Assembly: GCA_032622095.1 (NCBI GenBank)
Contig: CP136067.1
Location: forward strand, 80,192,705-80,256,704
Length of the DNA stretch: 64,000 bases
Direction: 5' to 3'
From: Siphonodentalium dalli
Taxonomy: Eukaryota; Mollusca; Scaphopoda; Gadilida; Siphonodentaliidae
The notes beneath the pieces were generated by a model. The model saw nothing but the letters and a program-made list of their open reading frames with translations. It was not told where the DNA came from and did no database searches. The position numbers and the translations under genes were made by a program. This document shows positions 1 through 13,800 of this stretch, in pieces (positions within the stretch are counted from its first letter, which is position 1; the number at the start of each line of letters is the position of its first letter).

Positions 1-1768
1 ATATTTTTAACTGGTTGAATATGACCTCTACGGTAGCCAGAGTATAAATTCATGACATGATCTAATACTTGGCGACCCATTCCTATATTCTGTAAGAAAG
101 ATATTCAGCATATACTGCAAATCATGCAATTTACTACGATAATGATGTTGGATTGAAATTTAAATACAAATGCATCTCAACATAATTACTTATTATACAT
201 GTATAAGTAATATTATGTTCCTTTCTGAACCCCATCCCCCAATCGCACCATCGCCATGTCTCGGATAAATTCAGGCTGACCGTCCTATCATTAAATTCTT
301 GTCAACACAGACCATTTTTCTCACAGGGACACATACGATCAAATTGAAACCCCTTTATCGCGTACCGTAAATTATAAGACGCTGGGGAAGTTTATTTACG
401 ATTACACCCGGAAATCCTCGGCTCTTGTCGGTGATTGCATCATCCAAAAATGGCAGCTATGTTGGAAAAAATGTTCGGGACCCGAACATTGCTATTTTAT
501 TGTAATTTTCATGACTTGAATGCGTCATATATGGGAAATATATTTGTCGTAGAAAGGTAGTTTGGGTATTTATCTACCTATTTTGATACCGGGAAAATTT
601 CAAAAGCGAATATTATTTTGTGTATTTTGGAGCGCAAACCGCCATGTGGCTTTAACTCTTTCAGTAACTCCCTTAACCTTACACTGCTAAAGGGCCAGGG
701 CTATATCGGCCCTAATATTGGCCAGGTTTTAAGACTGTTTATTTTGGTAATAATTGCATGACAAAACATGCAATTATATTATGCAAACTTAATAGCTAGA
801 ATTATGTATTATTTTATTTTCAGCGACTTATATTATTTATTTGGTGTTTATTTGAAAATCACATGAGAATAGAAAATGAATGTTATCAAGAACTTTCATG
901 TCAGTCATTTTGGTTGACCACATCATTACGACAATTGGCATAGTAACAGTCTTTGTATTAATAAAAATTGTTTCCTATTATTCAAAGATATATAGGCATA
1001 ATTTAATAATTAGTATTTATTAGTAATTTCCTTTTTTTTAAATTGATAAATTGGCCAACTAATACCTACAGACATGTAGCAGTTTTTGTATATGGACATT
1101 TGCTCGAATTATTGCCATTGTTGGCACTATATTCCAACTTAGCAAACATTTAGCATTATAACTTCAATACCAGGGGAGTGATACTAACATATAACAGAGT
1201 TTAAGCAGATTCTTATCACAAACCTTATGGGACTTCTTTGTTGTGCACCCTCTTGTTGATTTTGTCACTTATGTGATTGATCATCGACTAAATTAGGGTC
1301 TCTCACAATGGCAGGTACACAAGCAGTTCAGCCTGTCATATTAAAATGTTTGGTAACTTTCAACCTGTCAAAGACATGCCAGTTTTTCAATGCTATAGTA
1401 ATGCCCTAAATAATCGACTCCTTAACCACAGCAGAATTATGGGTAACTTTTCAGGATTTAGTTGGAAATATGGCTTGTTGCCATTCATCGGAAAGCTCTC
1501 AGTGAGAGCTTTCCGATGAATGGCAACAAGCAATATTTCCAACTAAATCCTAAAAAGTTACCCATAATTCTGATGTGGTTAAGGAGTCGATTATGTAGGG
1601 CTTTGCTGTATGTGATGATAATGGGAAAGTTTCAAATGTAAACTCCTTGCTTCTCTATGATTTATAAACGAGGTAATCCTTTTGGCAAATTCTTGCTAAT
1701 TGACAGGACTGATGGTGACATTCTACTAACAACCCTTCTACGAGTAACTTTGTCATTATCTTTTGCAG
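1..1768. other. Non-coding leader, probably intron of the left gene
   Basis: No convincing coding exon was seen on either strand. Apart from the MITE at 1396-1608 the stretch is AT-rich single-copy-looking sequence. It ends in a pyrimidine-rich tract and CAG acceptor at 1766-1768, so it is read as an intron of a gene that starts upstream of the window. Confidence 0.5.
1396..1608. mobile_element. TA-flanked palindromic MITE (family A, mariner-like target)
   Basis: The element is an almost complete inverted repeat. The left arm runs from the TAGTAATGCCCTAA-type end through CCTTAACCACAGCAGAATTA and ends at CGGAAAGCTCTC, and the right arm is its reverse complement. It is flanked by TA on both sides. 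Other copies lie at 22316-22523, 29149-29338, 42825-43010 and 49618-49731, with a half copy near 10065-10146. The consensus terminus CAGTAATGCCCTAA and TA target duplication suggest a Tc1/mariner-type non-autonomous element. No coding capacity. Confidence 0.75.
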
Positions 1769-1851
1769 GATATGCTGAGGACTTTGTCTCCAGAGAGCAG
1801 TTTATGGGTCCATGTTACATTCCTTGGACTGTTCTGAAGCTCAAAATTGAG
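1769..1851 (+). CDS. Left gene, internal exon
   Basis: Acceptor TTTTGCAG ends at 1768 and donor GTATGC begins at 1852. The 83-bp exon starts with the last two bases of a codon and reads YAEDFVSREQFMGPCYIPW and then TVLKLKIE. It is open in this frame only with this boundary set, and it ends on a codon boundary. Confidence 0.65.
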
Positions 1852-4800
1852 GTATGCTACTGAAAGCTATCATTGTTTCAATACAGAGCAGATGGTAGAA
1901 TATACAGGGACCTTTGTAGAAAACAATGTTTACATAAAATAAATATATATAAAAGGGGACAACAGGCAGTATTCAATTTCGTAAAATCGTTGAATTTCTG
2001 ACTTATTGCAGCGATTGTTGCCAAGTAAATGGCATTGTCTTGTATATTTAGAATAGTGCTGGGACGGTTGTCCGGATATCCGGTTACGGTTCGGTTACGC
2101 GTGTCAACCGGTTGGAGGAGGCCACAACCGGATAACCTTTCTATTGATAACGATCATACTATCATCGTAGTACTTCGTGTAAATGTCGCCGAAATCATTT
2201 ACGGAAGTTAAAGTAACGAGAGTAAGAATAAGAAGCTGATTAGAAGCGATTTGGACAGTTGATTGTGTATTCATATACCCCACAACACATGCCCGTTTGA
2301 TCACCGGCAGCTTTTCTAGACATGAAACTAACAACTACACTCTGTGTGACTGTGTCAGTCTGCGAATCACTTGCTACACATTCAATGCCAATTTCCTTTG
2401 GCGGCATTACATGACGTTCCCGCTGTACATCGTCAATAGTTTGTCTGTTTTCTTGAAACTGCCCCCCCCCCTTGTCATTATCATTAGTTCATCTCAAAGC
2501 GATGGCAGAAGACCTACAAAAACGGAAATCGAACGTTTGGGGACATTTAGTCCTAATTGAAGATGAGGAAAAAAAATGGGCGGAATGCATGGCCTGCCAA
2601 ACGTGATTCGTTTATTCTGGATCAACATCCAATATGAAGTCGCATATCCAGAAAAAACACATAGGCCTACTGGTATTGGGAACTCAGAGTATATCTAGTG
2701 ATGTGTTCGATAACTTTATTTCCTAAACACTGGCTGGGGTTTGTGTAATGAATCACCACGATTTTATTTGTTTTAATTTGTTTATTAAATAATTGAAGTA
2801 ATATCGTGGAGCCACTGTGATTAATACATACCTACCTATACCCAAACACTAGTAAACATTACTAAACAACAGTATACCTGCCTCCAGTACCTTGTAGTAG
2901 GCCTACACATGTTTGGGCTAATCGTGCCCGGATATTCACGAGGAAGGAACTATATTTCGTCGCTAAAGGTTTTTCAAGCAAGTGTTGTTTATGCGGTGCG
3001 GAACTCCCGTAAACATCGATATGCTAGCGCAGTACTCACTGGGGGGAAACTGTTTCACCATGATCGATTCTATCGCCCGTTTGTTCCATCTCTATCGGCA
3101 TTGAGATCCGACTCCATTTTGACTTTCTAATTTTGTTCCAAAAGTTTTGCGCTCCATTTTCACAAAAAAATGACACAAAGGTTAGTTTAAAACTAATATT
3201 ATTGATGTATGAAAGGTTTCTAGCAATTCAGTAATAATATTTATGCAATCGATGTTGTGTTACGTGCATATATCCACACATTTAGACCATACAACTCGAG
3301 CGTAGTCATTTCCTATGTAAAATCAATGTATCATTCAACGCTGCAAATTCGGTCTATTCGCCTGTAAATCCAGTTGGAAATGATCAGGACGTATACCAGG
3401 TTGGTGGCAGAGTATAATGACACCATCTCCCAAGATTCCCACAGCAGAATAACAATCTAAATGAACCGTCAAAAATAGTGAAAAATGTTCCTACTCATTT
3501 GTGATTTTCATGTTCTAGATCGATTCTATTGTCCGGTTCTAGTCGATCGACACTTGTTTTCTCAGACTGCTCAGCTTCATTTTGCCAGTTATGACACACA
3601 AGGACAGCACGGAACGGGTAACATAAATGGTCACCAATGATTATCGAATATGCGATGAGATTATGGTCCTTTTGCAGTCTAATGTACCAGTTTTGGATGT
3701 CTATGGCTTTTGAAGTCATATCGTTATAAAGGTTGCCACACCGGCTGCAACCAGCACGCCCGTCAAAGCTGTCGTTCAAAAAGATCACCAATGTACAGAA
3801 TGTGACTACAGTTCGAATTTTCTCTCGAGTTTTCGTAGACACCAGAGGGGCACGAGAAACCGAAGGTCAAGGTCCACACGCATAAGCCAAATCCTGATAG
3901 TTCAAACGAGCATCTCTGCCATATGTTCCAAGCTATACAACATATCTCAATAAGTGTGTTGAGTCAGTATAAAAAATGATCCGATGGGTACAAAATACGT
4001 AGTGGGGTGAAGGAGAAGATCACTCGATCTTTTCGACCATCCCGGGCGCTTCGTGCCCATCTACTCTCTTGCATTTTTTTTAACAAAATACTTATGTCGA
4101 CTGAGGTAAATAAACACCGATAGCGAAATCGAAAGTAATGCTATAACCAATCAGATAACAGCGCCGCCTGGTGAGACCTCGCACGGTACCTCCCATTGCC
4201 TGCGATTGCATGTTGCAATAAAACACGATCATCCTGATCGTTACAAGTGTTCAGTTTGTGGTGTAGCAAAATTCAACAAATCTGATCTGAGAGATCATTT
4301 GAATGTCCATGCCGAAAATACCCCTTTCGAATGTACCCTTTATTGTAAGCATCAAGTTTCGCTTAAGAACTCTTTAAATAAACATATCATGAGTTGCCAG
4401 GGGCCGCGTCTTAATTGCGACAAGTGCGCGAACTCTTTTAGTTCAGCAAGGAATCCTCGGGATCACATGAAGTCTGTCCATCAGGGACTCAAATACAATT
4501 GTGACTGTGGCAAACAATTTTGCTGGAGACAGATCTTGAATCGACACCTTAAAGTGGCAGGGCATATTAATGCTGACCGCTAGAGAGACATTTGTTTTTA
4601 GCTATCCCCATAATAAATATTGTCATATTATTATTTTGTATCAAGACGGTTGAAGACTCCCACTTGATGCTGATATGTTTTTGGAATGTTTCAATAAAGT
4701 ATGTTTTTTGTTTCAGTAAACAGAACTATTGCTACCAAAAATTAGTGTGTTGATTGAATTAATGGTCAGCTCAATTTTACAGCATAATTAGTAGTTATGT

Positions 4801-7800
4801 TATTTAGCTTACTAATAAGCTTATTTTCCTCTGATACAAACGAAAATGCGGGTGGCAGATACAAATTGTGTACATTTGTATCATAGTTAGCAACAATTAT
4901 AACATTGGTAACGTCACGCGCAGGCACTTGACGATATTAAACTGAAAAATTAGTGCTAATATTGTCGAAAAAGTCACGATTCTGTGAATGGTTTCTACTC
5001 AACGTCATCTTCTCACTAGAATAACAAGTTCATCATCAGGATGTGAATCTACAAAATATCTAACGTGATTTTCACCCACGGCAAACCTCTTCTTGCAACA
5101 ATAGCATCTGATTCTCTGGAAATAGAGATATATACGTGTGTGACTATAGAAGGTATCTGCAAATGATGATCTTACGATTGAAATTTAACTGTATATATGT
5201 TTGACGCAAATAGTCAATAAACATATATAAGCTTCGGTGGAGTCCAAAATAAGTTTTGAAGCTCCATGTCCATTTACTAATGCATTGCTCTGTCTTAAAA
5301 TCAGAGTAATTTCGTATCGATCGAACCGGCAATCAAATCGGAACCTATAAATTTGGGGTGAGAAAGAGTTGGAACCAAAAATTATAGAGTCGGAACCCAT
5401 GCGTTACTTTACAATTACGCGTTTTACTGATTGTTTTTTACTTTTTCAAATAGTTTGATGTGTCAAGATTGAACTTATATGATCAAATATTATATAAATC
5501 GTATTGAAACAGACGAGATCCTCTCTTGTTTCATAATATTTCGAAGGTTAAGATGGAGTTTTGAAAAATTATAAACACAATACAACTGATCATCACGTAC
5601 AATTAACATTAATATGTGATATGGAGAGTGTTTCCATTCTGGAACATTGAAATGAATGTTTCCTGGATCTAGATCCACTGAAGTATGTGTGGAGAACTAT
5701 TTTGAAACTATATACTACCATTTTTCTGAATGTTGTCCTTACTGATCACATTTTTGTCATTCAAAATGGTTGAAAAATCAGTAAATGTAACAATAGGGTC
5801 GGAACGGAAATAGCGATAGAATCGATTCTGGTGAAACAGTTTCCCCCCAGTGCTACTAATATATATTATATTTTAGTTTGTTTGGGCTCAAAACTGAATT
5901 AATTTATACACATTTACCACTATTTGATTGCCGTAACGGGATCGCATTGTACGACCAAGACATCGTTTGTGATCGCACGTATTTCAATGTTTCCGGGACG
6001 CGTAATAAACACTCGTTTTGCCGATATAGTGACCAGTGTATTCAATCTCGTACTTAGGGTAATGATGATCGCGGTTAACTGGTTATGATTAGGTTAATGC
6101 CCGTGGTTAGCCGTTTAGGAAAAAACCCAACCGTCCCAGCACTAATTTAGAACTGCTTTCAAAAGTGATATACAACATCCTTACCTGTTCAATGCAGTGG
6201 AATGTAGATATGAACCTATTTTATAATTTGAAATTATAGAAATGCTTCATGGCATATGACTAGAGTCGCTACTAATAGGGAGCAAATGCGACCTATTTTC
6301 TCATTGGTCGATATTTAATATACAATTTGCAGTAGGCCTCCAAATGCAGGCTGGACCTAATAATGGAGGATGTCATTTGGCATAATTCAAAACGACAATA
6401 AACATTCGTGGTTTCCCTTTATATGAATTCCTCCACGAATATTATTTAGAACAAGCCACCTCCCTTTAAAGTTGACCAGTTCACAGACTTTTAACCTTGC
6501 CACTGCTCTGCTTTGGGCGTCATTATTATCTCAGTGAAAGGCACATTTTAAAGAGCGACAGCGTCATAGTGTTTCACCTATGAGCTAGGGATTAGTCTGC
6601 TTTTAATGATGTGTTTTTCGCCCATTTTAAGTGACCTCCGTGAATATCGGGAACTCTGAAAATTCTGACAATTCCTTGTGGTAACCTCGAAACAATGTGG
6701 CTAATTTTGAAGCTTGGAAACTGATTCTATTTTCAACCATAAAGATGTGCACGTAATATTATATTAACCTCTTGTCAGGGTTCGCGCTGGCCCAAAATTC
6801 CTAGGTGCCAACACTGTTGCCAATTGCATTATTTTAGCCACTTTATACTTTCTGTTGCCACTTTTTTCCGACCAGTATTTTTTGGTGCCACTTTTGAATT
6901 TGGTATTTCAAAAAAAACAAGCAAATTACCTATTATATGTATATATTTATTTTATCGGTAATGTCTGAATGTCCGAAGAAATCAGTAACTTTCTTCATTT
7001 TAGAAGGATGTTGCGTGTCTGAAATCTAACTTGCACTTACATTTCATATTTGCTGTATGTCACAGTTTGTGAAAGCTGAGTTACGAAGGAGATATTTGTG
7101 ATAATTTATCTAACACCTACTATCAATACACAGCTTCCTAATGATGTAGACTTCAGGAAGCCCTTTGTTTGATTAATGTTTGTCAAATTGGAGTTCAATA
7201 GCCGTACTTAGTGTTATTATCGAGTAGAAATTCGAAACCCTTTTACCCCCGCGATAAAATAAGTCAATCTGACATAATCTATTATACGCTTTCAATTAGG
7301 ACCCAATTAGCTATGTCGCGACCGGATATTGATGTGTGTTTTGTTTCCGACCGATTGAATGCAAGCTTTATTATATGCCCGATGGGTATCAATTGCCAAA
7401 TGCCAAAAAGCTAGGTGCCACTTTTTGTAGCCAATCGGGATTTTTTTGGAGCCATTTCATTTTTTTTATTGCAATTTGGCTATCGGCAGCTCGAACCCTG
7501 CCTCTTGTGGTTATATTGTTAACCTTCGCCATATTCAAATCAATGAGAAGTGGACATAGACGAATGATTGCATTTGTGTGATAATCATTATAGTATGTGA
7601 TAATGGAAGGTCAGGTTATATATGCAATCAACGTCAATTTTTGATGCATCTGTCGATGGGTGTCTGATGGGAGTTACATACTGTATAATTCCCCAAAGCG
7701 AAATTATACTAAGTATGTAGTTCGGCATTAGACACTTGTATATGCCGACAGGTGCATCGAAAACAACGTTGATTGCTTATAATTATGTCAATCCGCATAA

Positions 7801-10800
7801 ATTATTTGGTGATTAAACTAGTTTTATGAAGAAACTATATTAAAACACCAAAAATAGTAAAACCACCCCCAACTGATACTTGTTTCTGGACTTCATCTGG
7901 TCTTTTAATGGAAATTGGGTCAATAATAAATGGGCAACCGACCAGAAGTTCATAAAATTGACACAATTCGATCTCTGTTTCCAACAATAAACTACACAAA
8001 AGCAAGACACCACCCGTCAACTATTAAACTGTACATGCTGGTGTAAAATTCACTTATTTAAAACAATTATAGAACATCTATTATCATCAGCACACTCAGA
8101 GTCTATAGAAATTTCGAAGTGGTGTTCACGAACTTCTCCACCATATTTGAGGTCTCCGATGACAAACTCAAAATGTAAACAAATGCCTTAATTGTCACAT
8201 TTTATGCTCTCCTGATCACTGTCATATTAGTATTGGTACGAGGCTGGAGAAATGTTAATAAATAGGTATGTAACGTAACACATTCCTTTATCCCCAACTA
8301 AAGTATCGCATTTCACAGTTTCACTGATCAGTCTCATACATTAATTTTCTTTTCGCGGCATTGTAAATATGGACGTGTTTACGAAATGACGTCATGATGT
8401 GGGTTGACCATCGGAGTGACCCAATTTCTTAAAGTATTACTCTGCATTGTGATGTGGGAAACAACATTACCCTTGGCTGATAGAGATTGTCACTACCAAG
8501 CATATCTAAATGCCTTGACCAATCAATTGCATGCATTTAACTGAAAGCGAAAGTAGTTGTAATTATATTCATATAGTAAAACTAATAATGCCCTGCACTG
8601 ATAATAATGAAATGATCGCTCAGTAACAGCCCACCCATATTTTGTTTGTAAACAATTAGCAATAAAATTATTTTGATGGAATATTTGACTATGGTAAATA
8701 ATTTCCTGACTTCAGCAACACTTCACAATTTTTATAGTTTCAGTATATATATTAAATTAAACTCCAGACTTATAATTATATTGGACTAAATCACTGTGTT
8801 TCCTGATTCATATGAATTGCTATAAAATAATAATTGAAGATATTATAGATATTAGCTGGGTTTTTTTCTTTTTGTTCATTCCCCCTTCAATATTTGAGTC
8901 ATTGTACATGAATGGTAATAATAGTAATAACATGAAACCAAACTGGACCCTCTGTAAACCGAATCCCACTCCATATCAAACGAATTGTCCAGTCCCTAAT
9001 TCACCCAAGTACATTCTCACTATCTGCATTATCTGTTTAATTTATGTTTTCAGTTGATTTTCGTAGTTCGATAAATTTAATCAATAATACAGTGTTTATG
9101 TCTGGGTCACTCTTTGTAATGGCGGCAATATATTCAGATGGGGGCGTGATTTTCTATAAACCCTAAATCTCTCTAAAAACGAATGGAAGGGCCGGTCAGA
9201 AGGATGTTTAGTTTAGAGAGATTCTACTTTATTATCAGCCCTTCAGAAATAATTAATGGCCCACCATCTAATAGGATGTTGAGTTGTAATAACTTTTGTC
9301 AGGCTGTTAATAAACCAAAATGTCCTCCAAAATCATGTTATTATTATAATAATGTACATTCTGTACTTTTTTTTCACAGTATTTTGAGTCAGCTGCCTTT
9401 AAATATTCCATGAGAAGATTTAGTCCTTTTCTATACTAATTCAGTTATAAAAGTATACATTGGAACAGCCTATCATTTATTTGGAGGGGTGTTCGGGTAA
9501 TAAAAGCAGACGGCAGTCAGAAAAACAGATAATACAAGAGCAGAATGATTCATATTCTTTGGTGGGAAATGTTCAGATAATAAGTTCAACAAACATTTGT
9601 TGAAATTATTATCTGAACATTTCCTAAGGCAACTACTAGTCAATGAGTATTTAATATAGAAAGGGTCAATTCATGATTTTCATCTTTTTTTAATGCCAAA
9701 TAAAGCCAGACAGACATGGATACCCAGTGATACTTGTCTTGCCGAATGAAATGGGCAAGACCAAGAGAGCAGACCGTAGACAGTCAATGCATGATCACGG
9801 TGGTGGAAGCAGTGCATATACTGAATCTGTTAGCCGGATGTGTCTTGTCAAACATAGAGAAGATCAGACAGTTGTTAGGAAAAGAGCGCCGGTATGTATT
9901 ATCTACTAGTATGTCATACTGGCAACTGTTGTTGTTATTGTTGTTTTTGTTTTCTTATAGAAATGGATTCCATCTGTCCATCATTGAGTCTGTCTGTCCA
10001 TGTCCATCCGAACTTTGGAGGTCTATATCTCAGTCATCTTTGCTATGCTGATGAATTACCATGGCACTCACTGAGAGCTTTCCGATGAATGGCAACAAGC
10101 CATATTTCCGGCTAAATCCTGAAAAGTTGCCCATAATTCTGTGGTTACGTGTTTCAGCATTTTCTGTTGATATGTTTCATGTACAATATGTAAACAATGT
10201 GCTGAAGTACTATAGATCAACACCCATTTTGCTTTCATTGAAAGCGTTCAGAAATTCCTGCCAAGCAGTATGTAGATAGAATGACCCAAGTGTGTGAACT
10301 GGTTAACGTTATTGCGCCAGTTGTGACGTTATGGTAAAACGAGAAGAGGAGATTCAAGTTTTACCTCACGCAACGACAAACAAATTTATTTTTTATTGCA
10401 CACTCTGAAGTTTGTAGCTTGTAGAAATTTAGGTCGCTATTGGTTTATTTAATTGAACAAACTTGTCATCTATGTCGACTATAACTCAGAATTTAGTGAA
10501 TTTCTATTACAGTTGACATGATCTATGATGTTGTCAACGTAATTGTTTTTTATTGTCAAATGACAAGACATTTGCATATTTACATGTAATCGGTCCGCAA
10601 CTACAATGTTTTTATTAGTTTAATAGAGATGAATTAGGGCCCGACGAATTGGCAATTTCAACATCAAATCAAATTTTGAATCGAATCATGAAAATGATTC
10701 GAAATCGAATCGAATCTCGAATCAAATCTTTTTCAAACACTTTAATAGTTTGGCGGTACCTATCAGTGGGAGGTACGAGCAAAAATGGGGGCAAATGTCC

Positions 10801-13800
10801 GATGACTTTGTAACGTCAGTGAGATAACTCAGATTACGAAGGAGGCTCATTATTAATTTGTATGACATGAAATAAACAGTATTTAATCACAGTTTTAAAC
10901 AGGCTAATCATCCCGCTAATGTATGAGAATGGCACTGGGACACTGCCACTGTGCATGAAGTTCGTGAAAAGTAAGGAGTTTGGAACTTTGGAGTCAATGG
11001 AGTCTGATTCGAGTCATTGCAAACGAAAACTCTTCTGTGCATGTAATATAAATTCTTCAGTTTTGGAAGGTAAGGACTAAGGTCTGATACAGCTTTAAAA
11101 GAATGTGAAAGAATAATTTTTTCAGTATGGATTCATTGGAAAACAACCGAATATGCATGAGATCGATCACCTGATATTCAAATGTTTGTTTGCTCCAGAT
11201 ATCCTCAGACTTGTGTGTCTCAGAATTGTTGTACTTATCCTATTGAAGTCAGAAAACATCTCTGGAAAAATAGATCTTTGTTTAGGCCTAAAAAAAATAC
11301 CTTTGTTTCGCTAATGGACTGAAGAAAAATATAGGGTTGGTAGGAGGGTTAAACTTTTTCTTATTTTTCCTTTTTAACTCTAACAAAGTTTGAGCTATTG
11401 CCATGGGTTTGCATACATGCAGCAAAACATTTCCTTTGGCACACCCTATAGGCCGCATCCCTTATCCAATCTTCATCAAACTTTATATGTAGCTTCAAGG
11501 TGATCTATAGATGGAAGCTACCAAATTTTTCTGAAAAAATAATGCAGCTAGCAGCCATCTTGTATTTCAAATTTGTATCCATCGGCCCACCCTGCAGCCC
11601 GTATTTATGGCCAGATCATTTTCAGACACTATTGTAATCACCGGTAGATGGGAACTATCAAATGTTAATTATTTTCGATGAAAAATATGGCCGCTGGCAG
11701 CCATCTTGGATTTTACTCTTTGCATGACTAACTCATTTGGCTCACCCTACAGACCCATTCCTCACTGATCATCGCCAAACATCATATCGATATCGGATGA
11801 ACTCTAGATGGGAGCCTCCTATTTTGACTTAAATTTGTTGAAAAACATGGCTGCCAGCAGCCATCATGGAATTTACTCTTTGTATGACTAAATCCTTATG
11901 CACAACCTACATACACATTTCTCATCCGATCATCACAAAACTTCATATGGATCTTTGGGGTGACCTCTCTTTCCTTCTTTATCATTATATTCATTGCTCA
12001 GCAAAAAATTAGCTCCTTCCCAAGTTGAGCTATAATGTCATTGATACTTTCATTTTTTCTCAATATCTTCCTATTAATTCAACAAAATAGTGCCCACCCC
12101 AATGTTTAACGCACAAGCACCAACAAGCTGGTAAATACAGTGTATAAAACAAAACAATCAACTCTTTCACAAACCATTTTGTCTTCATTTGGAATAATCC
12201 AGTTCTAAGATGAAGTGGGAAAACTTAAGTCATATCTTACACATTATGTTTTATTAGACTGTTCAAGTTATAAATTGGTCTCACCTTATTCAATAATCAT
12301 ACATATTTCTCTATTTCTGGTTTGGTCTGCAAAAGAGTTTTTGAAGTCAAATATCATTCAAAGTACCTATTAATTCAAGGGACGATGGGCCAAATAGAAA
12401 TTTTCTTGAGTGAATTGCTGATAATTTAAGATCAGCTTCCATGCACAGGCAAGGTCAGGCATTTTAAAACCAATACGAAATCTCAAACTATTCTTGAGTG
12501 GCTTTATGGGTATAAAACATAATAACATAGAGTCACATTCACTGTTTTAAAATGGATAGGTCAATCAATTTTTGCCAAAGTTTGTTTTAATTAATTTTTA
12601 ATGAATAGTTGGTGACATTTTCATGATTTGAAGAAATTAATATCACTGAAAGGATTAAGATACTGTATATGATATCTTAACCCTTTCATGACTGGAGCTT
12701 CCTAAAATGTTTGCTAAAACCCTGTGCCAATGCATTCCCTTATACATAGGGAGCCTCTCATATATAAGAATACATCGCCCTAACAATATTTACCTTGACA
12801 GTGTAAGCCAGTGCATTCTCTTATGTGAGACTTGCATATGTATGAGAATGCACTGGCACAGAATCTTTAATGCTGCACCAACTCAGCTCCTGTCATGAAA
12901 AGATTAATTTGTTTCTATATTAATATATCTATTCTATTATTACAGGAAGTTCATGGAGTGAAGTATGCCAGCAGTGTTGCAGACATGATTCCATTGGGGC
13001 GGAGGAATCTTGGCAGTGAAGATGAGGATTCATCTAATGACCAAAACAAGTGAGTTACTGATGCATATATATGCTGAATACTCACTAATGAGTAGTTATT
13101 TAAATTTATTATGTGACTGACCCCCGGGGGAGAATTGGTTCGTAAAGTCAAGATCAAGGGTATGATGGGTTCGGACTAACCCAACCTGGATAACAGATTT
13201 CCCTTGTTGCCCCAACTACCAGTAGTTGTACAGGGTTCCATGGTTCATTTAACCACCACGTCAGCATTTGTCGGCATCCGGGTCTGCCACCTTGTCGTTA
13301 TCCAGGTCTGCCAACATGTCGACTTTTGTCATCAGTAATAAAAGTATATTGTTACTCTATTTGGCACCATATTTGAGCATTTTTAACAAATCAAAGACCA
13401 ACAGTATTAGTATCTATGGAAAGCTGAAATCATAGCTATCTTTCAAATTATTTGGTATATTTGATTGATGTTATGCAGATTTTCACAATGAAACCTTTCA
13501 AGATAGCTTTTATTTTCAACAACAAAAATATTGCCGAAGCCATCTTCGCATTTTCGGCTGTTGTCAGAGACACTTTCTTGTTAACCATGTGTTCTACAAG
13601 GTCGTGAGGGAAAGCTACATGGAATTGACTTGAAATTGGTTTTTATATTGAGAAATGTGTTATTTCAGTGATGGTGATTTGTTATTTCAAAAAAGTGCTT
13701 TATAGAGATATTTTGTCAGTCCTAAAATAATGTTCACAGCGAAGCTAGATCTAATCGTAACATTTGCATAACTGGGATATTTTCCATGTTGAGTTCTATC

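Larger units (their letters stand above)
3037..5852. mobile_element. CACTG-ended TIR element nested in the hAT copy
   Basis: Inverted termini of about 50 bp begin CACTGGGGGGAAACTGTTTC and differ at only a few positions between the left end (3037) and right end (5852). Both flanks share CT next to the ends, so the target duplication is short (about 2 bp) or degraded. CACTG termini recall EnSpm/CACTA-type elements, but no transposase was recognised. Subterminal copies of a GATCGATTCTAT motif occur near 3519 and, inverted, near 5315. The interior carries C2H2 zinc-finger coding sequence (3792-3855 and 4206-4583). Confidence 0.65.
2054..6144 (+). mobile_element. hAT element, internally deleted, with a nested insertion
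   Basis: A perfect 17-bp terminal inverted repeat (TAGTGCTGGGACGGTTG at 2054; reverse complement ending at 6144) is flanked by an exact 8-bp direct repeat ATTTAGAA (2046-2053 and 6145-6152). That is the signature of hAT superfamily transposition. The hAT sequence itself is only about 1.3 kb, because 3037-5852 is a different element inserted into it. The left part keeps a BED zinc-finger segment typical of hAT transposases (2502-2726). No catalytic domain was recognised, so the copy is non-autonomous. Confidence 0.88.

Noticed and set aside
13140-13330. Repeated TCGGCATCCGGGTCTGCCA-like words considered as a minisatellite
   Set aside because: Only two short partial repeats; too little to call.
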